58,147 nucleotides of DNA from JBCDGH01 sp038751365 (GTDB lineage: Bacteria > Patescibacteriota > JACMRA01). Numbering within the stretch: position 1 is the first letter of the stretch; each line of letters opens with the position of its first letter. A model generated the notes under the pieces. The model saw only the letters and a list, made by a program, of their open reading frames with translations, did not search any database and was not told where the DNA came from. Shown here piece by piece: positions 1 through 10,003 of this stretch. A program made the translations under genes and the position numbers. The DNA lies in contig JBCDGH010000002.1 of NCBI GenBank assembly GCA_038751365.1, positions 1 through 58,147 on the forward strand, in the 5' to 3' direction.

Positions 1-26
1 CACTGCATTAACTTAGACTGCTATAT

Positions 27-58
27 TAATTCTCATAATTATTATTAAAAGAGAATTA
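27..58. terminator. Hairpin 3' of the first minus-strand gene
   Basis: An 8-bp inverted repeat (TAATTCTC at 27-34, GAGAATTA at 51-58) lies just beyond the stop codon of the gene ending at 69. The stem is AT-rich with a 16-nt loop and has no long T-run on the minus strand, so it is a weak terminator candidate only. Confidence 0.3.
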
Positions 59-68
59 TATGTCTAAA

Positions 69-1949
69 TTAACAGAAGTGGGTCATGTCATAGAAGCAGT
101 CATACAATAAATCTACCGAATCTTCTTTAATTTTTTTGACAGGCTTATACTCTAAAAATACTAAATCTTTCATAACTGTGCTAAACCAATACTGAATAAG
201 ACTATTATCAACATTCCTAGATAACTGGTCAGAAGATAGTACTTCACTAAGCAGATTCTTTAAGATACCATGCTCGGAGCTAGTTTCATTAGTCGATTGA
301 GCTGCTCTTAAATCTTCTGGGGATAATCCGGTAAAGAAGCTTTCAGGCATATTGCTTATTATCTCACGAAATCTTAGTACTGAAGGTAGCTGACTGAGTT
401 TGTCACTGATATTCTTCGGATCCTTATAAGAAAACCAAAAACAACCTTTGTAAGTATAGGCAATGAATAATTCATTATCTGCGGAAACGTAATCATCAAC
501 TTTCATTTTCTCAGCACAGGCTTTTCTAATCTGACCATTAAGTTTAGTAAAATCTTGTTCATTCACCAAGCCAAAGCTAATTAATTCATCTTTAAAATTA
601 CCTACAAGTGATATTAACTCGTTAATAATATTGTTACTTATAGGTTGTAGATCAGCAGTTGCTCTTACAGCATTAATCGCAACAATATAGTCTTTAAGAT
701 AGTTTACTGTTAATTCATAGTATTTCTCTGGAGCGTTATTCATGGATTCAGTGCATAATTCAAGTAGCTGACTACAAGCTGAATCTTTAACAATTGACTC
801 TTTATTTCGCTTTCCTATTAGTGATGCAAACAAGTACTGAAGAGGTAAATATTCAGGCTCATTTTCAAATTCAATCTCATTTATTTTTTGACCATGATCT
901 TCAGAATATGATGGGTTATTTAGCTCAACACAATATTTTTCATTTCCACTTAAACCACTTGTAATGAATGACATCATATCATCATCACGTTTATCAAATA
1001 ACAACATAATCGTAAAATTATTCAGTTTAGATATTCTATCCATTTCTCTCTGTAAAGTATGCTGACTATCAGCTAATCCAGTATACATTTGATCAAATAT
1101 GTGATATCGGATAACCTCACCAGTCTGGAAATCTCTCTCTTCAAGAATATTTCCACCTCTAAAGTCTGTAACTGGTATACCTTTGTTTCGCAATTGAAAG
1201 ACAATATCTTCGTAATAACCACTTTCTATTGATAAAGCCTTGGCAAATAGTGGATACATTTCAGCTTCAAACTTAGCATCAGCCCGAACAGTTAATGACA
1301 AATACTTTTTACTATGATCTGAAATCCTGTCATAAATTAGAGACTTGTCTCGGACTTGATTGTACTCTTCCAAAAAAAGAGTATACTGCTCTTGATCAAT
1401 CTCCTTAGAATTAAATTTAGTCTGCATTTCAAAAAATTTAGCACTCCAAGTCTGTTTTATATGCTCATCTCGTAGTTCACCAGTAGACCTTATACCTTGT
1501 CTCATTGAATCATTCCACATACTTTTAGAATTTTGAATCTGATCCATGATACTACAGCTTATATAAACTGATTCACCTTCTTCATTAGACCCTATCCAAT
1601 AGCCAGCGAAGTGAGTTTTATTTACTTTTATTACCTCTTGAGACTCTAGTGGTAATATCTCTTTAACCCTTTTCTCTAATAAGTGCATATTGCGCATATC
1701 ATTAATACAATACGGAGATCGCATGCTGGAAACAGCAAATTTAATGACTATAGGTCTGCCTAATTTTTGAGATAATTCAACGGACTCAAAAACTGTTGTT
1801 GACCAATCCCTTTCACGATTGTTGAAATTACCTCCAATCATGTAATTAGAATCCTTGTTTTGGTGCCTAGAATAAGAAACTTGAATATCAAGATATAGAC
1901 CTTTAAGATTAACATTATTTGCAATACATAACTTCAAAATGAGGATCAA
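69..1949 (-). CDS. Hypothetical protein with faint protein-kinase-like motifs (626 aa)
   Basis: No family is recognised with certainty. Several segments occur in the order expected of a protein-kinase or APH-like fold: RPIVIKFA near residue 66 could be the beta-3 lysine strand, a hinge-like strand YISCSIMDQI follows near 130, VTDFRGGNIL near 263 has the D-x4-N spacing of a catalytic loop, and HIFDQ near 285 could replace DFG. The HRD His and the DFG Gly are missing, so this is inference. The C-terminal half is helical with no recognised domain. There is no signal peptide or obvious TM helix. The ATG at 1949 overlaps the end of the upstream gene by 35 nt, and an internal Met near residue 37 is an alternative start. 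Overlap and shared strand suggest co-expression with the 772-aa gene. Confidence 0.6.
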   Translation of the reverse strand: MILILKLCIANNVNLKGLYLDIQVSYSRHQNKDSNYMIGGNFNNRERDWSTTVFESVELSQKLGRPIVIKFAVSSMRSPYCINDMRNMHLLEKRVKEILPLESQEVIKVNKTHFAGYWIGSNEEGESVYISCSIMDQIQNSKSMWNDSMRQGIRSTGELRDEHIKQTWSAKFFEMQTKFNSKEIDQEQYTLFLEEYNQVRDKSLIYDRISDHSKKYLSLTVRADAKFEAEMYPLFAKALSIESGYYEDIVFQLRNKGIPVTDFRGGNILEERDFQTGEVIRYHIFDQMYTGLADSQHTLQREMDRISKLNNFTIMLLFDKRDDDMMSFITSGLSGNEKYCVELNNPSYSEDHGQKINEIEFENEPEYLPLQYLFASLIGKRNKESIVKDSACSQLLELCTESMNNAPEKYYELTVNYLKDYIVAINAVRATADLQPISNNIINELISLVGNFKDELISFGLVNEQDFTKLNGQIRKACAEKMKVDDYVSADNELFIAYTYKGCFWFSYKDPKNISDKLSQLPSVLRFREIISNMPESFFTGLSPEDLRAAQSTNETSSEHGILKNLLSEVLSSDQLSRNVDNSLIQYWFSTVMKDLVFLEYKPVKKIKEDSVDLLYDCFYDMTHFC

Positions 1950-4233
1950 CCAAATTCTCTAAAAACTCTAATTCACTTTCCTGATGATTTGGCACACTAA
2001 TCAAATGACTAGTCTCATCCAGAAATTCTTCGGTAACAGTCATTACCGGATTTTCAAAGATATGTTTGAAACTTTTAGGATTATTCAACCTTTGTAAGGC
2101 TTCTTCGTCGAGTGGATAATGTAATTCACTATTTAGGAATAAATCTATATTCAACTTATTATTATTTTCATTTTCATCAGGTTCTTCGGGATTTTCTGCA
2201 GTTTTCTTATTTCTGAGACCTCCATTTCCTCCACCATCACCGCTTCCTGACCCAGAGTCCAAATTATCCAATTCTTCAGCAACTTGATTTTTACCTTCTT
2301 CTTGATCTTCTAAAGAATTTTGCTTCATTTTCTCCGAGTAAGTAGGGTATGTTTGAATATAATCCTTTAACAACTGATCCTCACTTGAAAGTTGGTCATT
2401 TTCTTTATTCTTTATTTGCTTTTTCTTAGTTTTTAATATGTTAGAAAGATTCATTTTTGTATCTTCACCCTCTATCTCGATTATCTCACCCTGATAAGAT
2501 GGTAAATATTTATTTCTTTCGATATAACCTATAAGAATTTGGTAAATTCTACTATACTTTTTGTCAGATATACTGGGAGTCTGTTCTAATAAAGTATCTA
2601 GCCTTTCATATTGAATCTCTAACAGTGGATGTACTGAGTCATTAAAACGATCTCGATGTTTCCACGTATTCACAAATGCACCAATCCTAAATACTTCCTC
2701 CTTAGTGTTTGGTAGTATTCTAGTATTGACTGTGTCAGTATCTCTAGGTAAATGCTCGAATTCTCTAACATATTCTATTACAGCTTGTATTTTATTATAC
2801 ATTTCAGTATCAGTTTTATTTAGGTAGTCTTGTCTATATCTCAGTAGAATCTTAAGTTCTTTCATTACAAGCGGACTGACATCTAATTCTGGCGACTGAT
2901 TTTCATAAAGCTTCAAAGCATTTCTAAGATAGGTAAGTTTTCTATATTCTATTTTGTGAATTTCTTCGTCATCCAAAGTAAATTCTAAAGTTGTAGTAAT
3001 TTTTGGCCAGTAACCTCTAGATAAGACATAATCTTGGATTGCTTTACTTTTCTGAATGTGTACAAAATCAGACTGACGAGGATATTCATCAGTATATTTA
3101 ATTAGTTTGTTGACTTGATCTGTAAAGGCTATTAAGGACTCTTGAAGCTCATTTATAGTTTTAGATTTTAATCTCTCAGGGTTGAACTTTTCACCAAATC
3201 TAATTTTTATTTCCTTGCCTTGATAAATCAAATTTGTATATCTAGTTATAACAGGCCAGTGTTTTTTTTGTTCAATGTAGATAATTAATAACTGAGCTTG
3301 GATCGATTCAGGTATGTTTTCACTTCCCCCAACTAAATTATTAAGAGTTACGGGATCCTCAGATTCGATTAGATCATTTTTGTTTGAATTTGAACTACTG
3401 AGTAAATTTATTATTCTAGAGCTCCAGTTCTTGGACATTCTCATTCTGACTCCAATTCTAGGATTTTGAGTAATCAGCTGCTCTTTTTCTTGCTTGGTTA
3501 GATTATCTAAATTACTAAGGATACTTTTAATATTTTGTTCTGGATATGTTTCTAGCAGTTTATCAATATAAAAGATATGGGTGGCATTACCAACCTCATC
3601 ATTAACATAGATGATAGTGTTTAAATCTTTTTTCAGAATAAGTCTTGTATAACTATTTTCTCTGATCATGTTTGGATCTAGAATACCTGTCTTTGCTTCA
3701 ATTTGCTGTAAGTCAAGCTGAAAAACCTGCACTAAGATCGTGAGTAGAGTCTTAAGCCTTTGTTCAGTCCTAGCTGGTATTTCCATTCCTACTCCACTAC
3801 CTATAATAATTCTTTGTTCGGAGTTAGGATCGGTAGGAGTAATAATTCTAGATAGTGGTTGCGAATTTAGATTAGCTATAAAATTTTCTATTTGGTTGGA
3901 TACTAAATCATCTAGACCTTGTACTTCATCTAGTAGAGCTTCTACATCTGTTAGTTTAAAATATTGATAAGCAGCATCTTCTAATTCTTTACCTTCAAGT
4001 TTATTCTGAGGGTGAGCTTTTACATAATTTGCGAGCACCTCATCTGATAATTCTACTAACTTATCGATCGCCTTTGTAAGCTCTCCACTGAAGCTATTCA
4101 TTGTTTCTGGAGAAATTGATACATCTAAGATTTTATTTATTTTAGCTTCTAGAATTTTTTTAAGTAATTCTCTTTGGTTCTCATTTTTTTCAAACTTTTC
4201 TTTATTTCGATTAATGGGTGTGTGTTCTAGCAT
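1915..4233 (-). CDS. Large repeat-containing hypothetical protein (772 aa)
   Basis: This is a soluble, charged, mostly helical protein. About four degenerate repeats of roughly 75 residues lie between residues 315 and 620. Each opens with Y-[IV]-x(4-6)-[YH]-[WL]-P and ends in a helix with spaced Leu; the third (HLPRDTDT followed by GAFVNTWKHR) resembles helicase-associated (HA) domains. Upstream is a segment IIYVNDEVGNATHIF near residue 205, and downstream an acidic tail with a Gly/Ser linker (GSGSGDGGGNGG, near 665). No helicase motor or nuclease motif is visible. The ATG at 4233 is the first start. The gene is upstream of, and overlaps, the kinase-like gene. A nucleic-acid-binding or scaffold role is inference from the HA-like repeats alone. 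Confidence 0.6.
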   Translation of the reverse strand: MLEHTPINRNKEKFEKNENQRELLKKILEAKINKILDVSISPETMNSFSGELTKAIDKLVELSDEVLANYVKAHPQNKLEGKELEDAAYQYFKLTDVEALLDEVQGLDDLVSNQIENFIANLNSQPLSRIITPTDPNSEQRIIIGSGVGMEIPARTEQRLKTLLTILVQVFQLDLQQIEAKTGILDPNMIRENSYTRLILKKDLNTIIYVNDEVGNATHIFYIDKLLETYPEQNIKSILSNLDNLTKQEKEQLITQNPRIGVRMRMSKNWSSRIINLLSSSNSNKNDLIESEDPVTLNNLVGGSENIPESIQAQLLIIYIEQKKHWPVITRYTNLIYQGKEIKIRFGEKFNPERLKSKTINELQESLIAFTDQVNKLIKYTDEYPRQSDFVHIQKSKAIQDYVLSRGYWPKITTTLEFTLDDEEIHKIEYRKLTYLRNALKLYENQSPELDVSPLVMKELKILLRYRQDYLNKTDTEMYNKIQAVIEYVREFEHLPRDTDTVNTRILPNTKEEVFRIGAFVNTWKHRDRFNDSVHPLLEIQYERLDTLLEQTPSISDKKYSRIYQILIGYIERNKYLPSYQGEIIEIEGEDTKMNLSNILKTKKKQIKNKENDQLSSEDQLLKDYIQTYPTYSEKMKQNSLEDQEEGKNQVAEELDNLDSGSGSGDGGGNGGLRNKKTAENPEEPDENENNNKLNIDLFLNSELHYPLDEEALQRLNNPKSFKHIFENPVMTVTEEFLDETSHLISVPNHQESELEFLENLVDPHFEVMYCK

Positions 4234-4335
4234 ACTGATTTAGTTATTGCTTTTAAATAGTATTAAATACTTACAATGCATAAAAATTAGCGAAGGTCAA
4301 ATAAAAATTCTTCACCTTATGAGAGCAGAAAGCAA

Positions 4336-4364
4336 TTGACATATAAGCTAATTAATAGTAACTA
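4336..4364 (+). promoter_or_regulatory. Possible promoter of the GT-C gene
   Basis: A perfect TTGACA (4336-4341) is followed 17 nt later by a poor -10 (TAACTA, 4359-4364), about 40 nt upstream of the ATG at 4406. The surrounding 4234-4405 gap holds no other gene. It also contains an AGTATT/AATACT dyad (about 4257-4275), near the start of the divergent 772-aa gene. Confidence 0.4.
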
Positions 4365-4405
4365 TTTAGGGATTTTTTTACTCTTACTTAAATTGAATTT
4401 TAGTA

Positions 4406-7400
4406 ATGCAAACATTCAAGCGTTATTTTATAGAAAATAAGTGGAGGCTAGCCTTGGTCTTTATATCTGCGATTACATTTCACAGATGGTTCAGCACTGA
4501 TGTTTTTACTATGGCTGATTGGCATTACTATGATAGCTATAGTTTGAAGGACATGTTCATTACAGAAACCTGGGTGGCTCGGTTTAATGCTGGTTCAGCC
4601 AACTCAATTGTCTGGCGCTATCCTTTCTACTTTGTTTTAGGTGGCTTAAGCTATTTTGGTCTAGACTTTTATATAATCGACAAATTTTTAGTTTTCTTAC
4701 CAATTGTATTGCTAATTCCGGCTTCAAGCTATTCGCTAGCTAAATCATTTAAATTAAGTAATTTTACTTCTTTTATAGTTGGACTTATCATAACTTTCAA
4801 CACATATTATTTAGCCATAATGACTCAAGGGCATATACTCTTGAATCTTGGTTTTGCTTTCACGACTTTTGCTTTTGTTTATTACAAGAAGGGCTTAGAA
4901 AGAAATAATCTGGAAAGTTTTATTTATTCCATTGTATTTATCACTGTCGGTAGCTTTATAGATTTTAGGACGGTTTATGTTACTGCTTTAGTCATGTTTT
5001 TCTATACAGTAACAAACTTGAAACAAGCTTGGAAAGCAAAGTTTAAATTAGTTTTTTATGGTCTTAGCCTAGCTATATCAAGTATATATTGGCTACTGCC
5101 ATTTTATAACTCGCAGAGCTCTTTTGGTAATTATGTTCTAGATAGAGGCTTGTTTGGAAACCCTTTTTGGAGAATTCATTATGCTATTTCACTATTCTAT
5201 CCCTTTTGGACAACTGGAAAGATATTTTGGTTTACAACACAACCAGTCAACCCTATAAATTGGATACTACCTTTTTTTTCACTATGTGGACTCATCATTG
5301 TAATTTACCAAAGAAAATTTAAGCAAAGTATCTTTCTTGGTGTATTGGGAATTTTAGGGATTATTTTAACTAAACAATCTGACTATCCTTTTCCAGACCT
5401 TTATAAATGGCTATTTAATAATTTTCCTGGGTTTTTAGCCTTTAGAGAAGCATCTAAATTCTATTATTTTACAATACTTAGCTATTCCGTACTAATCGGT
5501 TATTACTTAGAATTTTTAACAAAAGCTAAAGCTAAGCTGATTAAAAAATCTATATACTTCTTCAGCATAGTTAGTATCTTAACCTTATCTTTTATTAATT
5601 TATTTCCTTATCTTAGCGGTCGCATTGAGACTATAATTGCCAAAAGGCAGATACCTGCTGAGTACTATGAATTAAACCAATTTTTAAATTCTGAAAATGA
5701 TTTTTATAGAACACTCTGGGTACCAGTACAGTCTAAATGGGCTTCAGAAATAAACCGAAAACCTAAGATGTCGTTAGTAGATTTGATGACTAACCTGTTA
5801 AACAGGATACATGAACAGAATGAATTGGAGGCTATAAATCCTACAAAAAACTATACCTATCTAAATCTAATAAATTCAAATTATTTTGAATATCTACTAA
5901 ACCACTTTTCAATTAAATATGTAATTATACCTATTAGAGATAAACAAAATGATGATGATTTTTTTAGTTATTTTGGTAACAACAGAGGTGAATTAGAGCA
6001 AGCTATTAGAGCTAAAAATTTTTTAGAGAGTATAACCTTACCTGACTCAAAATTTACTATATATCAAAATAAAAATTATAGAGAAGAACTCAAAACCAAA
6101 TCAGACCCTATCATAAGTATAAGAGAAGCTCAGGAATTCGAATCTAAATTTGATTTTGTAGTCAACAAACTAAAACTAAAAAATCCAGATTTCTTAGATT
6201 TTTCTGATGAACAAAATAAGGATAAAAACCTCAGTACTGAGCACAAGTTGCAAATTACCGATCCATTCATAGACACAAACTGGCTTGATGCTTTGCAAAG
6301 TAAAGATAGTATAAAAAGTAAAATCAACCTACAAAAGTACGATACTTTATATATCTCCAAAAACAATTATAATTTAGTTGTTGTTAAAGTAAAGGATCAA
6401 CTAATATTCTACCTTGACTCAAGCTCACCTGCCTTTGATCAGATTGAAAAAGAAGAGCCAAAAAGGTCTTTTTTAAAAAATATTAAACTAAGCACAGACT
6501 TAGATTACTATCTATTTTATAACGATACAGTATTCAAAATTGAAGATCAAATAGAAACAAGCCTAGGAACTTATAAAGGCTCTTCAGCAATGCAAATTTT
6601 GAGTTCTGACAAAAACAATCTGGTACCAAATGGTGACTTTGAAGATGGTCTCTGGCAAGAAAGTGTAGGAGATTGCAATGAGGTTAAAAAGATTGATCGT
6701 CCTAAATATATGAGCTCTGAATTAGTTTCCAGAGAAGGCACAGCTAATGCTACAAGTGCTGCACTCTTAGAAGCCAAAATTCATTCAGCCTGTGAACAAA
6801 ATATTTTTAATATACCAGAATTATCTTATTTTTACTTTTCTTATGATTATAAAGTAGTTGGCGAAAATAGTTTCTCTTCTTACAACCTTGGCTTTTTGGA
6901 CACTTATAACGCACTAGACTCAGAAAATTCAGATCTGAATATAAAAGAAAGAAGCTTTATTAACGACAGTGAATGGAATAATTTATCTAAGATGTTTTTC
7001 AACCCCGAGAATAGTCAAAGGTTAGAAATCACATTATATGCAGATGCTACTAGTAGACCAAATAAAGTCATATACGACAATGTAAAATTATTTAAACTAA
7101 ATACTTATACAATTTTTCAATTAGAGAATTTGCAAGAGGATTATAAAATAATCAACACTGCAGATATAATAAGTAATAATTTGAGGTATCTTAAGCAATA
7201 CGATATTAGAAACAATATCTTGAATGGAGATTTTGAAGGAGGCTTGTGGCAAGATGAAGTATCAGACTGTAATAACTATGATAACTTTCCTGAAATAGGA
7301 ATGTCACTAGGAGAAGAAAAAGAGGATGATTCTGAAACTATACAAAATAAGTATTTAGAACTAACTACCAGGTATCACTTATCGTGCACTTTTCAGGATT

Positions 7401-8116
7401 TTGGTTTTTACCCTGGGTCAAAAAAGTTTTTATTGGAATTTGATTATAATACTGACGCAGAATACATCGGTTATTTTGTATCTTTCAACGATACCGCAAA
7501 TAGCTTAATAAAAAGTAACCTGGCTGTACCTGAAGATAGGAGATTAACTTGGAATAAATACAAACGCTTTTTGGAAATACCCCCTAACGCAACTAGGGCA
7601 GTTTTTGGGTTTTATGGATATCCAGGCACTTTTACAGCAAGACAAAACACTGGCACATCCAAATATGATAATGTAAAGTTAATTAACTTACCAAACATTA
7701 CATCAAGTAGCTTTTTAGTTAAAGGTAATGTCGATAAAATAAGGAATAGAGAATCTTATCTACTAGATAAAAATAATCATAGGTATGCCTCTACAAGAAA
7801 ATACGATAATTTTATTCCAGCAAATACTAATCATATTGTTTTTAGCAGTAAATATGATCCAAACTGGAATTTACAGGGGCATAAACAGGCACAGCACTTT
7901 AGGTCACTTTTCAGTACCAATATCTGGTCTACTGATCAGTATCAACGAAATGGTCTGGAAGAATTACGACTACATTTTACTCCTGAGACTCAATTTCTGA
8001 GCTTACTTCCTATATCTATGAGTTACTTCTACATTCTAATCGCTGTAGCCACAACAACTCTAATAAAAAACTTAGGACTAAACTGGACGTCTAATAAAAA
8101 CAAAAAAACCAACTAA
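4406..8116 (+). CDS. Giant GT-C type membrane glycosyltransferase with carbohydrate-binding modules
   Basis: The 1236-aa protein has about ten hydrophobic helices in residues 1-410, an extracellular soluble region of about 780 residues, and a final TM helix near 1205-1225. The N-terminal part resembles the GT-C domain of DUF3367/AftD-like or YfhO-like glycosyltransferases, which use polyprenyl-phosphate sugars outside the membrane. The exterior contains two copies of a beta-sandwich-like module that begin with NGDFEDGLW (near 745) and NGDFEGGLW (near 943), each followed by a D-C-N motif and ending in KYDNVKL or IYDNVKL, as in CBM/discoidin-like carbohydrate-binding domains. The family assignment is by topology and architecture. 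The 3' end overlaps the convergent glycosyltransferase gene by 39 nt. The adjacent GT operon could supply the glycan or the lipid-linked sugar donor. Confidence 0.75.
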   Translation: MQTFKRYFIENKWRLALVFISAITFHRWFSTDVFTMADWHYYDSYSLKDMFITETWVARFNAGSANSIVWRYPFYFVLGGLSYFGLDFYIIDKFLVFLPIVLLIPASSYSLAKSFKLSNFTSFIVGLIITFNTYYLAIMTQGHILLNLGFAFTTFAFVYYKKGLERNNLESFIYSIVFITVGSFIDFRTVYVTALVMFFYTVTNLKQAWKAKFKLVFYGLSLAISSIYWLLPFYNSQSSFGNYVLDRGLFGNPFWRIHYAISLFYPFWTTGKIFWFTTQPVNPINWILPFFSLCGLIIVIYQRKFKQSIFLGVLGILGIILTKQSDYPFPDLYKWLFNNFPGFLAFREASKFYYFTILSYSVLIGYYLEFLTKAKAKLIKKSIYFFSIVSILTLSFINLFPYLSGRIETIIAKRQIPAEYYELNQFLNSENDFYRTLWVPVQSKWASEINRKPKMSLVDLMTNLLNRIHEQNELEAINPTKNYTYLNLINSNYFEYLLNHFSIKYVIIPIRDKQNDDDFFSYFGNNRGELEQAIRAKNFLESITLPDSKFTIYQNKNYREELKTKSDPIISIREAQEFESKFDFVVNKLKLKNPDFLDFSDEQNKDKNLSTEHKLQITDPFIDTNWLDALQSKDSIKSKINLQKYDTLYISKNNYNLVVVKVKDQLIFYLDSSSPAFDQIEKEEPKRSFLKNIKLSTDLDYYLFYNDTVFKIEDQIETSLGTYKGSSAMQILSSDKNNLVPNGDFEDGLWQESVGDCNEVKKIDRPKYMSSELVSREGTANATSAALLEAKIHSACEQNIFNIPELSYFYFSYDYKVVGENSFSSYNLGFLDTYNALDSENSDLNIKERSFINDSEWNNLSKMFFNPENSQRLEITLYADATSRPNKVIYDNVKLFKLNTYTIFQLENLQEDYKIINTADIISNNLRYLKQYDIRNNILNGDFEGGLWQDEVSDCNNYDNFPEIGMSLGEEKEDDSETIQNKYLELTTRYHLSCTFQDFGFYPGSKKFLLEFDYNTDAEYIGYFVSFNDTANSLIKSNLAVPEDRRLTWNKYKRFLEIPPNATRAVFGFYGYPGTFTARQNTGTSKYDNVKLINLPNITSSSFLVKGNVDKIRNRESYLLDKNNHRYASTRKYDNFIPANTNHIVFSSKYDPNWNLQGHKQAQHFRSLFSTNIWSTDQYQRNGLEELRLHFTPETQFLSLLPISMSYFYILIAVATTTLIKNLGLNWTSNKNKKTN

Positions 8117-8878
8117 AAAATGAGCAGTTTTAATTATTAACAGATACAAAAAAAGTACTGGATTCTTGAAAATTAAAAGCGGTCTAGAAAATAATACATA
8201 GTATCTATAAATTGGATTTACTTCAGGCTGAATTCCTACCTGATAATTTTTTAGTTTTTGTGCGTAGTATATTTTTTTGCGAATACTCACTCTCATTCCA
8301 AGATCTTCTTCGTGATGAAGCACATAATTTTTTAAGTGAACTATTTTCATTTTCTGCTTGACAACTCTTCTATCCAAGTCCCAATCCTCACCACTTACCA
8401 TAGTTTCGTTGAAACCATGTACTTGATCAAAAACTTTTCTAGCAAAGACTCTAGCTGCTGATAGTACGTCATTATCGTCGTAGATTTTTTTTTCTAAATT
8501 AATAGCTCTACAATAGAGTGAATTACCTGCTATTCTCTCTTTAACAACTAATATTTTGTTCGGTTCAAGATTATCTAATATCTCTTGCAAAACATTTGTA
8601 GTAAACTCCATATCAGCATCAACAAAATATAAATATTCACCTAAAGCATTTCTAGTACCATGATTTCTTTGCGCTGATCTCTCAGGCCCAATAGTATATA
8701 ATTTGGCTAGCTTATAACCTTTAACAATCTCTCTGGTAGTATCGTTAGTATCTGGGTTATCTACTACTATTACTTCTATTTTTTTAGAGTCAAAAGCTTT
8801 ATTTTTAAAAATAGAACTGAGTAATCTGCCAATGTTTTTGGCTTCGTTTTTTGTAGGAATTACTATTGAAAGTAGCAT
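8078..8878 (-). CDS. Family 2 glycosyltransferase, membrane-associated
   Basis: The 266-aa protein starts with a classic GT-A fold: LLSIVIPTKNEAKNIGRLL, then VIVVDNPDTNDTT, and the metal/nucleotide-sugar motif VDADME near residue 87. An ED-W pair (SGEDWDLDRR, near 164) occupies the position of the acceptor-activating base in GT2 enzymes. A hydrophobic C-terminal stretch (residues about 228-260) suggests membrane attachment. It is the last gene of a three-gene minus-strand operon, starting 6 nt after the GT4 gene. Its product probably adds one sugar of a surface glycan; donor and acceptor cannot be read from sequence. Confidence 0.85.
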   Translation of the reverse strand: MLLSIVIPTKNEAKNIGRLLSSIFKNKAFDSKKIEVIVVDNPDTNDTTREIVKGYKLAKLYTIGPERSAQRNHGTRNALGEYLYFVDADMEFTTNVLQEILDNLEPNKILVVKERIAGNSLYCRAINLEKKIYDDNDVLSAARVFARKVFDQVHGFNETMVSGEDWDLDRRVVKQKMKIVHLKNYVLHHEEDLGMRVSIRKKIYYAQKLKNYQVGIQPEVNPIYRYYVLFSRPLLIFKNPVLFLYLLIIKTAHFLVGFFVFIRRPV

Positions 8879-8884
8879 ATTAAA

Positions 8885-10003
8885 CTATGACTCTATTATT
8901 TTTAAAAAGTCAAAGTAACAATTTTCAAAATTTACACTTCGTGAAGATTCAAGAGATTTACGGCATAGATCGTCATAGCTATTTCTTTGTAAAGTAAAAA
9001 GTTGATAGCCACTCTCAAATTCCTCAACCAACGACTCTGGATTTGCAAATTTGGAAATAAAGCCATGACCACGTTTGCAAGCATCTCTTAAACCATCTAC
9101 ATCGTATGTTATAGCTGGAGTACCCATACTATTGGCTTCGGTAAGAATTAGACCCCACCCCTCTTTTATACTAGTACTACACAAAAAGCTAGACTGCTGC
9201 ATGAGATTTAGCTTTTTTTTATCACCAACTCTACCAAAGAAAGTAACACTGTCTTCAATCCTTAGCTTTTTAGCTAAACTTTTATACTTATCTAAATTAC
9301 CACCGCCACTTAAATATAGCTGAGAATTTGGATATTTTTGATGAAAGATACTGAAAGCCATTATTACATCTTCTGGTCTTTTCATTGGTCTTAGAGAGCT
9401 GTGGAATAGAATAGTAAATTTCTGATTTTTCTTAGCCGCTTGATATTGCTTCAAAGGTGCATTGGTGATACCCATGGTAATTATAAATATTTTATTAGCT
9501 TTAAAGCCGTGCTTAATCAGATCTTGCTTACTACTTTTAGAAATTGTGATTATCGTATCATGTTTGATAGTCTGTAAGTAAATAGCTATTTTTTCAAGAA
9601 TATAATAACCTAAAAAATTTATTGGAAATCTAGTTTCATAAAACCATACTTCTTTAGCCAATTGATGATAAACTAGAAATATTTTTTCATTACCTCTAAA
9701 AAATTTTAAAAAATAAGGTACTGTATTTACACATTCTATAATAATGTCATTTTTATTTTTCAGATTCCTAATATAAAACCAGAGTGCTTGGAAAGAGTGA
9801 GTATATTTATTAGTCCCTACCCTATATATGCTAACATTGTCGATAATTTCTCGTTTCTTTGCATTCTGGTACTCAGAAGTTACCAAACTGACTTGATAAC
9901 CTCCTTGAGCTAAACGCTTACATAAATTCCAACAGACTATCTCAGCCCCGCCTGCATTTGGGTGACCTATGTCTTTCCAGTTGAAAAAGACTATTTTCTT
10001 CAT
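8885..10003 (-). CDS. Family 4 glycosyltransferase (GT-B fold)
   Basis: The 372-aa protein has the GT4 layout. The N-terminal acceptor domain opens with GHPNAGGAEIVCWNLCKRL, where the Gly-rich loop contacts the donor phosphate. The C-terminal donor domain has HSSLRPMKRPEDVI near residue 202 and the E-x7-E signature EGWGLILTEANSMGTPAI near 282. There are no TM helices. The ATG overlaps the stop of the upstream polyprenol-phosphate GT gene by one base (TAATG), which points to translational coupling. It is a retaining transferase by family; the sugar is unknown. Confidence 0.88.
   Translation of the reverse strand: MKKIVFFNWKDIGHPNAGGAEIVCWNLCKRLAQGGYQVSLVTSEYQNAKKREIIDNVSIYRVGTNKYTHSFQALWFYIRNLKNKNDIIIECVNTVPYFLKFFRGNEKIFLVYHQLAKEVWFYETRFPINFLGYYILEKIAIYLQTIKHDTIITISKSSKQDLIKHGFKANKIFIITMGITNAPLKQYQAAKKNQKFTILFHSSLRPMKRPEDVIMAFSIFHQKYPNSQLYLSGGGNLDKYKSLAKKLRIEDSVTFFGRVGDKKKLNLMQQSSFLCSTSIKEGWGLILTEANSMGTPAITYDVDGLRDACKRGHGFISKFANPESLVEEFESGYQLFTLQRNSYDDLCRKSLESSRSVNFENCYFDFLKIIES

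Noticed and set aside
3740..3967. Plus-strand ORF inside the 772-aa gene
   Set aside because: It is a shadow frame of a long coding gene, with no start signal and no protein features.
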